This document shows, piece by piece, positions 25,633 through 32,798 of a stretch of 54,277 nt of DNA. The stretch covers positions 1-54,277 of the forward strand of contig RGCG01000005.1 of NCBI GenBank assembly GCA_009919275.1. Reading direction: 5' to 3'. Source of the stretch: Actinomycetota bacterium. Lineage in GTDB: Bacteria; Actinomycetota; Acidimicrobiia; Acidimicrobiales; Ilumatobacteraceae. The notes under the pieces were generated by a model that searched no databases, was not told where the DNA came from, and saw only the letters and a list, made by a program, of their open reading frames with translations. The position numbers and the translations under genes are program-made. Position 1 is the first letter of the stretch, and each line of letters opens with the position of its first letter.

Positions 25633-26316
25633 ATGTTCGACGGTAACTGGAAGTCGCAGGTCGAGCGTGCCGTGCGCCCGATGGGTGAGTCGTTGCGTCG
25701 CGCTGGTGTCACACCCGATGTCCTCACCGTTGTTGGTTTGCTGCTCGCGGTCGCGGCGGCGGTCGCCGTCGGGATGGGTGCACTGCGCGCCGGCCTCCTG
25801 CTCGTCATTCTCGCCGCCCTTCCCGACTTGCTCGACGGCGCCGTCGCCAAGGCGGGCAACCTGTCGAGTCAGCGCGGTGCGTTCTTTGACTCCGTGATCG
25901 ATCGCGTTACCGATGGGTTCTTGCTGGGTGGCATCGCGTGGTACCTCATCTCTCGCGATGGTGGACACATCGCAATTCTCCCTCTCGCGGTCATGGGTGT
26001 GTCCTCGACGATCAGTTACGAGCGCGCCAAGGCAGAATCGCTCGGCCTGCAGGCCAAGGGCGGCCTCATGGAGCGCGCCGAGCGCATCATCCTGCTGTGC
26101 ATCGGCCTCTTGTTCGACTCTGCGCTTGTCCCGATCCTTTGGATAATGCTGGTCCTCACGTCCTTCACCGCGATTCAGAGGTTCGTCAAGGTGTGGAGGC
26201 AGGCAGCGGTTGCGCCGATTGCCGAAGTGCGTATCGAGCAGCGTCAGTTGCGCCGGGCGTCGCGAAAGGCAGCACGCATGCAGCGACGGGCAACGGCTCG
26301 TCGGCGCGCTCGCTGA
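25633..26316 (+). CDS. pgsA1: CDP-alcohol phosphatidyltransferase, phosphatidylinositol phosphate synthase-like
   Basis: This class makes phosphatidylinositol phosphate from CDP-diacylglycerol and inositol phosphate in the membrane. The 227-residue protein has several membrane helices and the CDP-alcohol motif D65-LL-D68-G-AV-A-K73-x8-G82-x3-D86-x3-D90. All four metal-binding aspartates are present, but the usual arginine of the DGxxAR part is lysine (K73). A basic tail (RRASRKAARMQRRATARRRAR, 21 residues near the end) follows. Its position between the HIT gene and patA matches mycobacterial pgsA1. Confidence 0.88.
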   Translation: MFDGNWKSQVERAVRPMGESLRRAGVTPDVLTVVGLLLAVAAAVAVGMGALRAGLLLVILAALPDLLDGAVAKAGNLSSQRGAFFDSVIDRVTDGFLLGGIAWYLISRDGGHIAILPLAVMGVSSTISYERAKAESLGLQAKGGLMERAERIILLCIGLLFDSALVPILWIMLVLTSFTAIQRFVKVWRQAAVAPIAEVRIEQRQLRRASRKAARMQRRATARRRAR

Positions 26317-26328
26317 AAACCGACGTCG

Positions 26329-27258
26329 ATGGCAACGCTGCGCGAGTCCGCCACCGACACCTTCACCGTCGGGACCTACAAGCTCGCAAGCCTCGTCGCC
26401 CAGGTGACGCCCGGACCGCTCGCGTACGCCACGGCTCGTCTGATCGGGTACACGGCGTCCGCCTCGCTTCAGTCGCGTCGCAGCATCATCGAGCGTCACA
26501 TACAACGAGTGAAACCGGATCTGTCCCGTCGTGAATTGCGTGCCGCGGTACAGGGGGCTTTCGACAGCTATGCGCGCTATTACGTCGAGAGTTTTCGTCT
26601 CCCCGGTCTGCCCGCCCAGGTGGTGCACAACTCGTTCACCCTCGACGGGTTCGAGGGCGTCATCGAGGGTCTCGGCAGGGGCAAGGGTGTCATCCTTGCC
26701 TTGCCGCACCTTGGCGGCTGGGAATGGGCCGGGCGCTGGCTTGCCGACCAGAGGTACAAAGCGACCGTCGTCGTCGAGCCGTTGCAGCCGCCTGAACTCT
26801 TCGAGTGGTTCACCGACCTACGCACGAATCTGGGCATGAACGTCGTTCCTCTGGGCGATGGCGTTGCAACGACGATCCTGCACGCGCTTCGCGACAACCA
26901 CATCGTGTGTCTTCTCTGTGATCGAGACCTGAAGGGCGACGGACTGCCCGTCACGTTCTTCGGAGAGACCACAACGTTGCCGGCGGGACCCGTCACGCTG
27001 GCCATTCGCTCCGGAGCGCCGCTCATCACCGCGGCGGTGTACTTCACCGATCGCTACAACGGCCACCATGCGATTGTGCGGCCGCCGATTGATCTCACGC
27101 GGACGGGTCGTCTGCGCGACGACGTCGCCGCGGGAACGCAGAAGCTCGCAACCGAACTCGAGTCGCTCATCCGTCGCGCGCCCGAACAGTGGCACATGTT
27201 TCAGCCGAACTGGCCGAGCGATCCTGGCTACGCAGAAATGCGTGCCGGCAAGAGCTGA
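26329..27258 (+). CDS. patA: phosphatidylinositol mannoside acyltransferase (PatA-like)
   Basis: PatA acylates the mannose of PIM1/PIM2 at the cytoplasmic face of the membrane. The 309-residue protein belongs to the LpxL/HtrB acyltransferase family and carries H127-LGGW-E132 (HX4E), LCDRDLKGDGLPVTFFG and GPVTLAIRSGAPLI. It lies 12 bases after pgsA, as in the mycobacterial order. Its natural partner pimA is 2.4 kb away, separated by the arsenic genes. Its 3' end overlaps the convergent arsR by 31 bases. Confidence 0.9.
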   Translation: MATLRESATDTFTVGTYKLASLVAQVTPGPLAYATARLIGYTASASLQSRRSIIERHIQRVKPDLSRRELRAAVQGAFDSYARYYVESFRLPGLPAQVVHNSFTLDGFEGVIEGLGRGKGVILALPHLGGWEWAGRWLADQRYKATVVVEPLQPPELFEWFTDLRTNLGMNVVPLGDGVATTILHALRDNHIVCLLCDRDLKGDGLPVTFFGETTTLPAGPVTLAIRSGAPLITAAVYFTDRYNGHHAIVRPPIDLTRTGRLRDDVAAGTQKLATELESLIRRAPEQWHMFQPNWPSDPGYAEMRAGKS

Positions 27259-27551
27259 GTCACTTCTGTAGCGATGTCCGGGTTAGCCCGATACCAGACC
27301 CAGGTTCCCCGCTTCGTTCCCGTGACCAGCCCGGAGTCACGGAGGATCTTCAGGTGGTGGCTGACTGTCGGCTGTGATCGACCGATCGCCGCAACAAACG
27401 AACACGCGCACACTTCGTCATCAGACGCGGCGATCAGCGTATAGAGGCGGAGCCGAATGGGATCGGACAACGCGGCAAAGACCCTCGCCGATCGCACTGC
27501 CTCGACATGGGTGAGGGCCCTGGTCATCGGGGTACAGCACGACGTTGACAT
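27228..27551 (-). CDS. arsR: ArsR family arsenic-responsive repressor
   Basis: ArsR is a winged-helix repressor released by As(III)/Sb(III). The 107-residue protein has RVFAALSDPIRLRLYTLI, the recognition helix SQPTVSHHLKILRDSGLV and the wing GTKRGTWVWYR. Cysteines are C5-C6 at the N-terminus and C48-x-C50 in the alpha helix region. The C-C pair plus a more distal cysteine resembles the actinobacterial CgArsR site (C15, C16, C55). The ATG at 27551 is chosen; a TTG at 27566 would start inside the operator. It overlaps the patA 3' end. Confidence 0.92.
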   Translation of the reverse strand: MSTSCCTPMTRALTHVEAVRSARVFAALSDPIRLRLYTLIAASDDEVCACSFVAAIGRSQPTVSHHLKILRDSGLVTGTKRGTWVWYRANPDIATEVTQLLPARISA

Positions 27552-27574
27552 ATCGATGGATATCAATATATACT
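27545..27574 (+). promoter_or_regulatory. arsI promoter with ArsR operator
   Basis: TTGACA (27545-27550) and TATACT (27569-27574) form a near-consensus sigma-70-type promoter with an 18-base spacer. Inside the spacer, ATATC-GATG-GATAT (27550-27563) is a perfect inverted repeat, the kind ArsR dimers bind. The -10 ends 6 bases before the arsI ATG, so arsI is probably leaderless. The arsR start codon (27551-27549, minus strand) overlaps the -35, so one bound repressor could control both genes. Confidence 0.75.
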
Positions 27575-27580
27575 CCGAAC

Positions 27581-28039
27581 ATGGCGCGCGTGCAACTAGC
27601 CCTCAACGTCAGTGACATCGACGAGGCAATCGGGTTTTATTCGAAGCTCTTCGGTGTCGAGCCGCACAAGGTTCGTGACGACTACGCAAACTTCGTCGTC
27701 AACGATCCTCCGTTGAAGTTGGTCCTCATCGCGAATGGTGGTGAGGCCGGCACTATGAACCACGTCGGCATCGAGGTCGCTTCGACCAACGAAGTCATCG
27801 GCGCAGCCGAGCGAGCGGCGGCGGCGGGCCTCTCGACCACCTTGCAAGAATCGACCAGTTGTTGCTATGCGATACAGGACAAGGTGTGGGTGCACGGCCC
27901 TGAGATTCCGTGGGAGATCTACACCGTCCTGGATGAAAATGGCGAGGCCGGCAGAATGGCGCAGATTGCGGAGCCCCATCAACTCATCAACGTTGCGGCC
28001 GACGGCGGTTCGTGCGGCATCGACGGCACCTGTTGCTGA
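27581..28039 (+). CDS. arsI: ArsI/CadI-type VOC dioxygenase (C-As lyase)
   Basis: ArsI is an Fe(II)-dependent dioxygenase that breaks the carbon-arsenic bond of trivalent organoarsenicals such as MAs(III); close relatives are called CadI. The 152-residue VOC-fold protein has the metal ligands Q5, H61 and E112 in the expected places, and the substrate-binding pair C94-C95 in TSCCYA. The C-terminus adds three cysteines (CGIDGTCC). The ATG at 27581 starts at the family N-terminus (MARVQLALNVSD) and lies 6 bases after the -10. The channel gene follows with overlap. Confidence 0.9.
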   Translation: MARVQLALNVSDIDEAIGFYSKLFGVEPHKVRDDYANFVVNDPPLKLVLIANGGEAGTMNHVGIEVASTNEVIGAAERAAAAGLSTTLQESTSCCYAIQDKVWVHGPEIPWEIYTVLDENGEAGRMAQIAEPHQLINVAADGGSCGIDGTCC

Positions 28040-28695
28040 AATTGTCGGCTCCATCGCGTGCGATCGCGGCGGAACTTCTCGGAGTCTGGGGCATCGTCAC
28101 GGTCGTTGTCGGCTCGGGGATCATGGCCGAGCGTCTCAGTGACGACGTTGGGCTGCAACTACTCGCCAACACCATCGCCACGACCGGTGGGCTTGTGCTT
28201 TTCATCAGTTTGTTTTCGCCGGTGTCCGGTGCGCAGTTCAATCCGGTTGTGTCGGTCGCGCAGTGGGTGGCCGGTCGCGCTCACGGGCGAAACGTCGCGC
28301 CCTTCATCGTGGCTCAGGTTGCGGGTGCCTGTCTCGGCGCAATGACGGCGAATACAATGTTCGGACTCGCTGCAGTGAATTTCTCTTCGAAAGTTCGCGA
28401 CGGGGGCCCGGTTATCGCCGGTGAGATCGTGGCAGCCGCAGTCCTCGTACTGTTGATCGAGGGATTCATACGGTCCGGTCGAGCCGGTCTCTTGCCGTGG
28501 ATGGTGGCGGCGTGGATCACTGCGGCGTACTGGTGCACGTCATCCACGAGTTTTGCCAACCCGGCGGTCAGTATCGGCAGATCGCTCTCCGACACGTTTG
28601 CGGGAATCGATCCGACGTCGTTGCCCATGTTCTTCGTCGGCCAGATCGCCGGCGGGGCGATCGGCTATTTCGCGGCGAGTCTGATCTTTGATTGA
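28033..28695 (+). CDS. aqpS: MIP family channel (aquaglyceroporin-like), probable arsenite channel
   Basis: MIP channels let water, glycerol or As(OH)3 cross the membrane. The protein (about 220 residues) has six hydrophobic helices and the two half-helix motifs FNPV (in SGAQFNPVVS) and ANPA (in SFANPAVSIG). The residue after the second NPA is valine, where classical aquaporins have the filter arginine, so a wider pore is expected. The start is uncertain: GTG 28012, TTG 28033 and TTG 28042 are in frame, and all overlap or abut the arsI stop. The link to ArsR/ArsI suggests arsenite exit. The stop abuts the LLM gene's stop on the other strand. Confidence 0.85.
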   Translation: MLKLSAPSRAIAAELLGVWGIVTVVVGSGIMAERLSDDVGLQLLANTIATTGGLVLFISLFSPVSGAQFNPVVSVAQWVAGRAHGRNVAPFIVAQVAGACLGAMTANTMFGLAAVNFSSKVRDGGPVIAGEIVAAAVLVLLIEGFIRSGRAGLLPWMVAAWITAAYWCTSSTSFANPAVSIGRSLSDTFAGIDPTSLPMFFVGQIAGGAIGYFAASLIFD

Positions 28696-29604
28696 TCAGG
28701 CGTATGCGTCGATCAACTGTCGGATTGCGTGTGCCTGGCCACCCGACGTCGACGACATGACGGCAATCGGCGTCACACCGGCGTCGTACCACGCAGCCAA
28801 CCCGTTGCGGACCCGATCGACTGACCCGCTCAGTGTGCAGTCGTCGAGCCATGCATCGCTCATCGCCGACACAACGTCGTCACGGCGACCTTCCGCAAGC
28901 AATTTCTCGATCGCGTCCATCTCCTCGGCGTAGCCGGCTTCGCGCCAGTAGTTCCGGTAGTTCGGCAGGATGACGTAGCCCCTCATGGTTTTTCGGTTGA
29001 TCGCCCGGGCGGCTTCAACGTCGTCGTCAATGACCGTCGGAATCATGTTTGTACGCATGAATCCCGGGCGAAATTCACCTGAGTGGCGCGCGAGTTGTGT
29101 CGGCATGTGGCGAAGTGACGCGTTCGCCCAGATCGCTCCGTCGGCGATTCGTGTCGCGAGTGACAGCATTTTGTCGCGCATGGTTGCGAGATAGATCGGT
29201 GGAAGCTGGCCCGAGAATTGCTCCTGCTTCTTCATCGCTTCGACGTAGTTGTTGATGTCGGTGAGTGGTTTGCCAACCTGAACACCGAGTCTCGTGACGA
29301 CCGGGCCGTGGCTGACGCCGATTCCGAATCCGAATCGACCGCCGGAGACTTCGTGGATGTGCGCCGCGGTGTTCGCAGCCTCGACCGGATGGTTGTAGTA
29401 GATCGGTTGTATCGAGGTGAAAAACCGGATCTTTTGCGTGCGGTGGGAGAGTGAGGTGCACAGGCCGAGCGTGCCGCCGAGGCTCGGGCAGGCGAGTGCG
29501 GGAAACCCGCGCTCGTCGAGGAGTGCGGCAAGCTCGAGGATCGCCCCACGCTTGGTGGGAGTCGCAACGACCGAAACAGCGGGAAGATTGTCTTCGAGCG
29601 GCAT
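28696..29604 (-). CDS. LLM-class F420-dependent oxidoreductase
   Basis: The 302-residue protein is a luciferase-like (LLM) TIM-barrel enzyme of the type that often uses F420. Motifs include LAALLDERGFPALACPSLGG, TSIQPIYYNHPVEAANTAAHIHEVSGGRFGFGIGVSHGPV (residues about 70-110, given here in parts), PPIYLATMRDKMLSLATRIADG and the C-terminal WYDAGVTPIAV. The substrate is unknown. The ATG at 29604 is supported by family alignment and by a TACGGT 6 bases upstream. It is divergent from pimA with only 36 bases between starts, and convergent with the channel gene. Confidence 0.85.
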   Translation of the reverse strand: MPLEDNLPAVSVVATPTKRGAILELAALLDERGFPALACPSLGGTLGLCTSLSHRTQKIRFFTSIQPIYYNHPVEAANTAAHIHEVSGGRFGFGIGVSHGPVVTRLGVQVGKPLTDINNYVEAMKKQEQFSGQLPPIYLATMRDKMLSLATRIADGAIWANASLRHMPTQLARHSGEFRPGFMRTNMIPTVIDDDVEAARAINRKTMRGYVILPNYRNYWREAGYAEEMDAIEKLLAEGRRDDVVSAMSDAWLDDCTLSGSVDRVRNGLAAWYDAGVTPIAVMSSTSGGQAHAIRQLIDAYA

Positions 29605-29610
29605 GGCGGC

Positions 29611-29634
29611 ACCGTACCCGATCGTCGCTACGGT
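29611..29634. promoter_or_regulatory. divergent -10 pair for the LLM gene and pimA
   Basis: The 36-bp gap holds TACGGT on the minus strand (29616-29611, 6 bases before the LLM ATG) and the same TACGGT on the plus strand (29629-29634, 6 bases before the pimA GTG). Both transcripts would be leaderless. The -35 of each promoter would lie inside the other gene, so the two may compete for polymerase. Confidence 0.45.
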
Positions 29635-29640
29635 TGGGGC

Positions 29641-30861
29641 GTGCTGCGCATCGGCATGCTCTGTCCCTACAGCCTCACCATTCCTGGTGGGGTTCAGATG
29701 CAGGTACTCGGACTCGCGCGCGAATTGCGTGCGATGGGCCACGAAGTCCGCGTGCTCGGCCCGTGTGACGGTGCTCCGCCCGAACCGTTCGTCACACCGC
29801 TCGGCAACAGTCTGCCGACGGCCGCAAACGGATCAGTTGCGCCTCTCGCTCCCGATGCGTCCGCGGCGTTGCGCACCATTCGCGCTCTGAACGACGAGGA
29901 CTTCGATGTCATTCATCTGCATGAACCACTCGCACCGGGTGTGACGATGACGGCGCTTCTGCTTCGCCTAGCACCGACAATCGGCACGTTTCATGCCGCG
30001 GGCGACTCTGCGAGCTACCGCATGTTGAACCGTGCGGTCCGTTGGCTTGCCTCGCGCATCGATATTCGTGTTGCGGTATCGAAGGATGCCGAACTTCTGG
30101 CGAACAGGTACCTCGGCGGCGAATACGAACTCCTGGGAAACGGCATAGAACTCGGTCGCTACGGGGTGCGCGACCAAACCCAGCCGGTTGTGAAGGCTGC
30201 ACACCCAACGATCTTCTTCGTCGGGCGGCATGAACCGCGCAAGGGCCTCGATGTGTTGCTCGGCTCACTTGCGTTTCTTCCCGACGATGTTCGCGTTTGG
30301 GTTGCATCCGATGGCCCCGACACCGACGCGTTGAAAGCGAAGTTCGCCTCGGAGTCGCGCATCGTCTGGCTCGGGCGAGTATCCGATGCGGAAAAGATCC
30401 GTCGCATGACCGAAGCAACGGTGTTCTGTGCTCCGTCCCTGCACGGCGAGTCATTCGGAGTGGTTCTCCTCGAGGCCATGGCGTCGGGGACGCCCGTGGT
30501 GGCGAGTGATATCGACGGCTACCAGAACGTCGCGACGCACGACGTCGATGCATTGCTGGTCGAGCCGGGTGATGAGCGTGCGCTCGCAGCCGCACTGGCA
30601 AAGGTGATGGCAAATCCGCGGCTCTCTCAGCGGCTCATCGAAGCCGGTCATCGCCGTGTCGAGGCATCTTCGATGCGCGTTCTCGCCGAGAGTTACGTGC
30701 GTTTGTACGAGCGAGCACTCGAAATGGAGCGCAGTGGCCTCGGCGACGGTTATGCCACCGGATTCGGGAAGCGAGCGGAGGATCCCCGTCGGGTCCTCCG
30801 ACCGAACCGTATGCTGACGCTTCTCGACAAACGCCGAATCGGGCGCCGACGACCCTCATGA
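29641..30861 (+). CDS. pimA: phosphatidylinositol alpha-mannosyltransferase
   Basis: PimA transfers the first mannose from GDP-mannose to phosphatidylinositol at the inner membrane face. The 406-residue GT-B (GT4) protein has the N-terminal CPYSLTIPGGVQMQ loop, HLHEPLAPGVT, GTFHAAGD, the GRHEPRKGLDVLL hinge (about 196-208), and the EX7E motif in GESFGVVLLEAMASGTPV (about 268-285). A GTG start is used. It is separated from patA by the arsenic cassette. Its stop overlaps the start of the M48-like gene (ATGA). Confidence 0.93.
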   Translation: MLRIGMLCPYSLTIPGGVQMQVLGLARELRAMGHEVRVLGPCDGAPPEPFVTPLGNSLPTAANGSVAPLAPDASAALRTIRALNDEDFDVIHLHEPLAPGVTMTALLLRLAPTIGTFHAAGDSASYRMLNRAVRWLASRIDIRVAVSKDAELLANRYLGGEYELLGNGIELGRYGVRDQTQPVVKAAHPTIFFVGRHEPRKGLDVLLGSLAFLPDDVRVWVASDGPDTDALKAKFASESRIVWLGRVSDAEKIRRMTEATVFCAPSLHGESFGVVLLEAMASGTPVVASDIDGYQNVATHDVDALLVEPGDERALAAALAKVMANPRLSQRLIEAGHRRVEASSMRVLAESYVRLYERALEMERSGLGDGYATGFGKRAEDPRRVLRPNRMLTLLDKRRIGRRRPS

Positions 30862-31607
30862 GCACTCCCTCGACACTTTCCCCTGACCAACAACTTCGTC
30901 GTGCCACGGCGATGGCATGGGCCGCGGTCGGCCTCGTGATCGGCGCGGTCGGTGGCCTGATCCTTGCAGGATTCGTCGGTCTGATGATCGGAGCCATCCT
31001 CCTCACGGTCGGTTTCGGCGCGATTGGTGCGGTACTCGTCGCCCGTTTCGTCGAATCCGCACTCGATGGCACGGTGTCGAAGGTCAGCACAAGTCCAACC
31101 TCGGCCGACGACGCACCACGACTTTTCAACTTGTTGCATGGGTTGTGCGGCACTGCGGGCGTTGCCTTGCCCAATGTCTCCGTCGTCGAGACATCGGGGA
31201 TCAATGCAATGGTCGCAGCCGACCCGTCACGCGACAGAACCTCGGAACTGATCGTCACGCGAGGCTTCGTGGACGACCTCGAACGAATCGAGATGGAAGG
31301 GGCGGTTGCCGTTTGTCTCGCCCGTCTCCGATCGGGTCTTGCCGAGGCACAGACACTTGCAGTGGCGCTGTCGGTTGATGCGCCGTGGTGGATTCCGGGT
31401 GTTGCTCGTCGACGGGCTGTCGCTGATGCAACCATCGACCAAGCCGTGTTCGACGCTGACGTGAAGGGCGTCGGTATCACTCGATACCCACCCGGTCTCG
31501 CCGCCGCGTTTCAACGGATGCTCAATGCCTCGACCCGGGTCGAAAACGTGGACCTTCGTACCGCACATCCGAACAGCATCCGAACAGCAAGGGAGAAACT
31601 CGCATGA
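30858..31607 (+). CDS. M48/HtpX-like membrane protein with lost zinc site
   Basis: The 249-residue protein has two membrane helices (about 17-37 and 40-62) and then an M48-like region: LLHGLCGTAGVALPNVSVVE, SGINAMVAAD, LIVTRGFVDDLERIEMEGA, and ITRYPPGLAAAFQRML. In HtpX the aligned sequence after ELEAVLA is HExxH; here it is VCLAR, so both histidines and the glutamate are gone. The later EAD glutamate is also missing (VFDAD). It is probably a non-catalytic pseudoprotease. It is coupled to pimA (ATGA) and to the DUF3048 gene (ATGA), so a role with envelope lipids or lipoproteins is an inference. Confidence 0.7.
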   Translation: MSTPSTLSPDQQLRRATAMAWAAVGLVIGAVGGLILAGFVGLMIGAILLTVGFGAIGAVLVARFVESALDGTVSKVSTSPTSADDAPRLFNLLHGLCGTAGVALPNVSVVETSGINAMVAADPSRDRTSELIVTRGFVDDLERIEMEGAVAVCLARLRSGLAEAQTLAVALSVDAPWWIPGVARRRAVADATIDQAVFDADVKGVGITRYPPGLAAAFQRMLNASTRVENVDLRTAHPNSIRTAREKLA

Positions 31608-32749
31608 ACGGAACCCCCGACCGCTCACGCCTCGCCGGGCGCCGTCACTCACGTCGTGTACCCGCCAGTCTGAGGGGTGTGGCCCTCGCTCTCGTCGCCT
31701 CGGTGGCCCTCGTGGCTTGCGGCGGAGGCGGCGACGGCGCCGAAACCGAGAACATTCCCGAGCCGTCGTACGGTGACGTGGCCCTACCCTCGACCCTCCC
31801 CGGACCAACGACAACGCTGCCTGCTCCCGAGGTCATGCCGCTCACCGGGTTGCCCATCGAAGATGCGGCCGCGGCGACGCGACCCGCTTTGGTCGCAAAG
31901 ATCGACAATCACCCCGCGGCTCGGCCCCAGGCCGGACTCAACCAAGCCGACATCGTCTACGAGGAGAACGTCGAACAACTCACCCGGTTTGCGGCCGTCT
32001 TTCACACCAACGCCCCAACCAACGTCGGGCCTATTCGCTCGGGTCGCACCCAGGACGTCAACCTCTTCAGCGCGTACCTGAATCCGCTCTTCGTCTGGAG
32101 CGGCGGCAACGGGAAGACGACGTCTCTCATCAACAAGTCGGTCCTCGTGAACATGGGCGCTCTCGTCGCGTATCAGCAGGGCGGCTACAAGCGTGACTCG
32201 ACCCGCAAGGCCCCGCACAACCTTTATGCCGATGCTTCCAAGATCTACTTGCTCACGCCGAAGGGTGCGACGCGTCCGCCGCAGCAGTTCCAGTACCGCA
32301 CGGCAAGTGATGCAATGCCCGCAACCGCCACCGCCTCGGCGGGCATGAAGCTGTCGATGGACGGAGTTCAGGTGCAGTGGCTGTGGGACGCCGCGAGCGG
32401 CAACTACCTGCGGTCGGTCGGCAAGGACAAGCACATGGATGCCGATGGGTCACAAGTCAACGCGAAGAACGTGGTGACACTGTTCATGCAGTACAAGGCC
32501 AGTGCTGCCGACCCGCGGAGCCCCGAGGCGCAAAGTGTCGGCGAGGGCGAAGCATGGATCTATACGAACGGTTCGCTCGTGAAGGGCAAGTGGAAGCGCG
32601 CCAAGGAAACCGATGTCTTCGCGCTCACCGACCTTGCGGGTGCGCCCATCAAGCTGACGCCCGGCCGCTCGTGGATCGAACTACCCCGAGCGAACAAGGG
32701 CGCCGATGTGCCCGCGGGCACCGACCCAACCAAGGTCAAGTTCCCCTGA
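31604..32749 (+). CDS. DUF3048 (YerB-like) lipoprotein
   Basis: The 381-residue protein has a basic start, a hydrophobic segment (about 22-38) and a lipobox LVAC (C39), followed by a glycine-rich and Thr/Pro-rich linker. It should be a lipoprotein processed by LspA. The DUF3048 domain begins near PLTGLPIEDAAAATRPALVAKIDNHPAARPQ (residues about 81-111, given in part) and includes IVYEENVEQLTRFAAVF and GPIRSGRTQDVNL. The function of the family is unknown. It is translationally coupled to the M48-like gene. Confidence 0.88.
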   Translation: MNGTPDRSRLAGRRHSRRVPASLRGVALALVASVALVACGGGGDGAETENIPEPSYGDVALPSTLPGPTTTLPAPEVMPLTGLPIEDAAAATRPALVAKIDNHPAARPQAGLNQADIVYEENVEQLTRFAAVFHTNAPTNVGPIRSGRTQDVNLFSAYLNPLFVWSGGNGKTTSLINKSVLVNMGALVAYQQGGYKRDSTRKAPHNLYADASKIYLLTPKGATRPPQQFQYRTASDAMPATATASAGMKLSMDGVQVQWLWDAASGNYLRSVGKDKHMDADGSQVNAKNVVTLFMQYKASAADPRSPEAQSVGEGEAWIYTNGSLVKGKWKRAKETDVFALTDLAGAPIKLTPGRSWIELPRANKGADVPAGTDPTKVKFP

Positions 32750-32786
32750 TCTCGGCGCACCGTGACGGCATTTTGCGCGGTCTCGG

Positions 32787-32792
32787 TACGAT
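32787..32792 (+). promoter_or_regulatory. TACGAT -10 hexamer for pdxS
   Basis: TACGAT lies 6 bases before the pdxS ATG. The 49-bp gap after the DUF3048 gene and this spacing suggest a new leaderless transcript for the pdxST-yebC group. Confidence 0.45.
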
Positions 32793-32798
32793 GAACAC

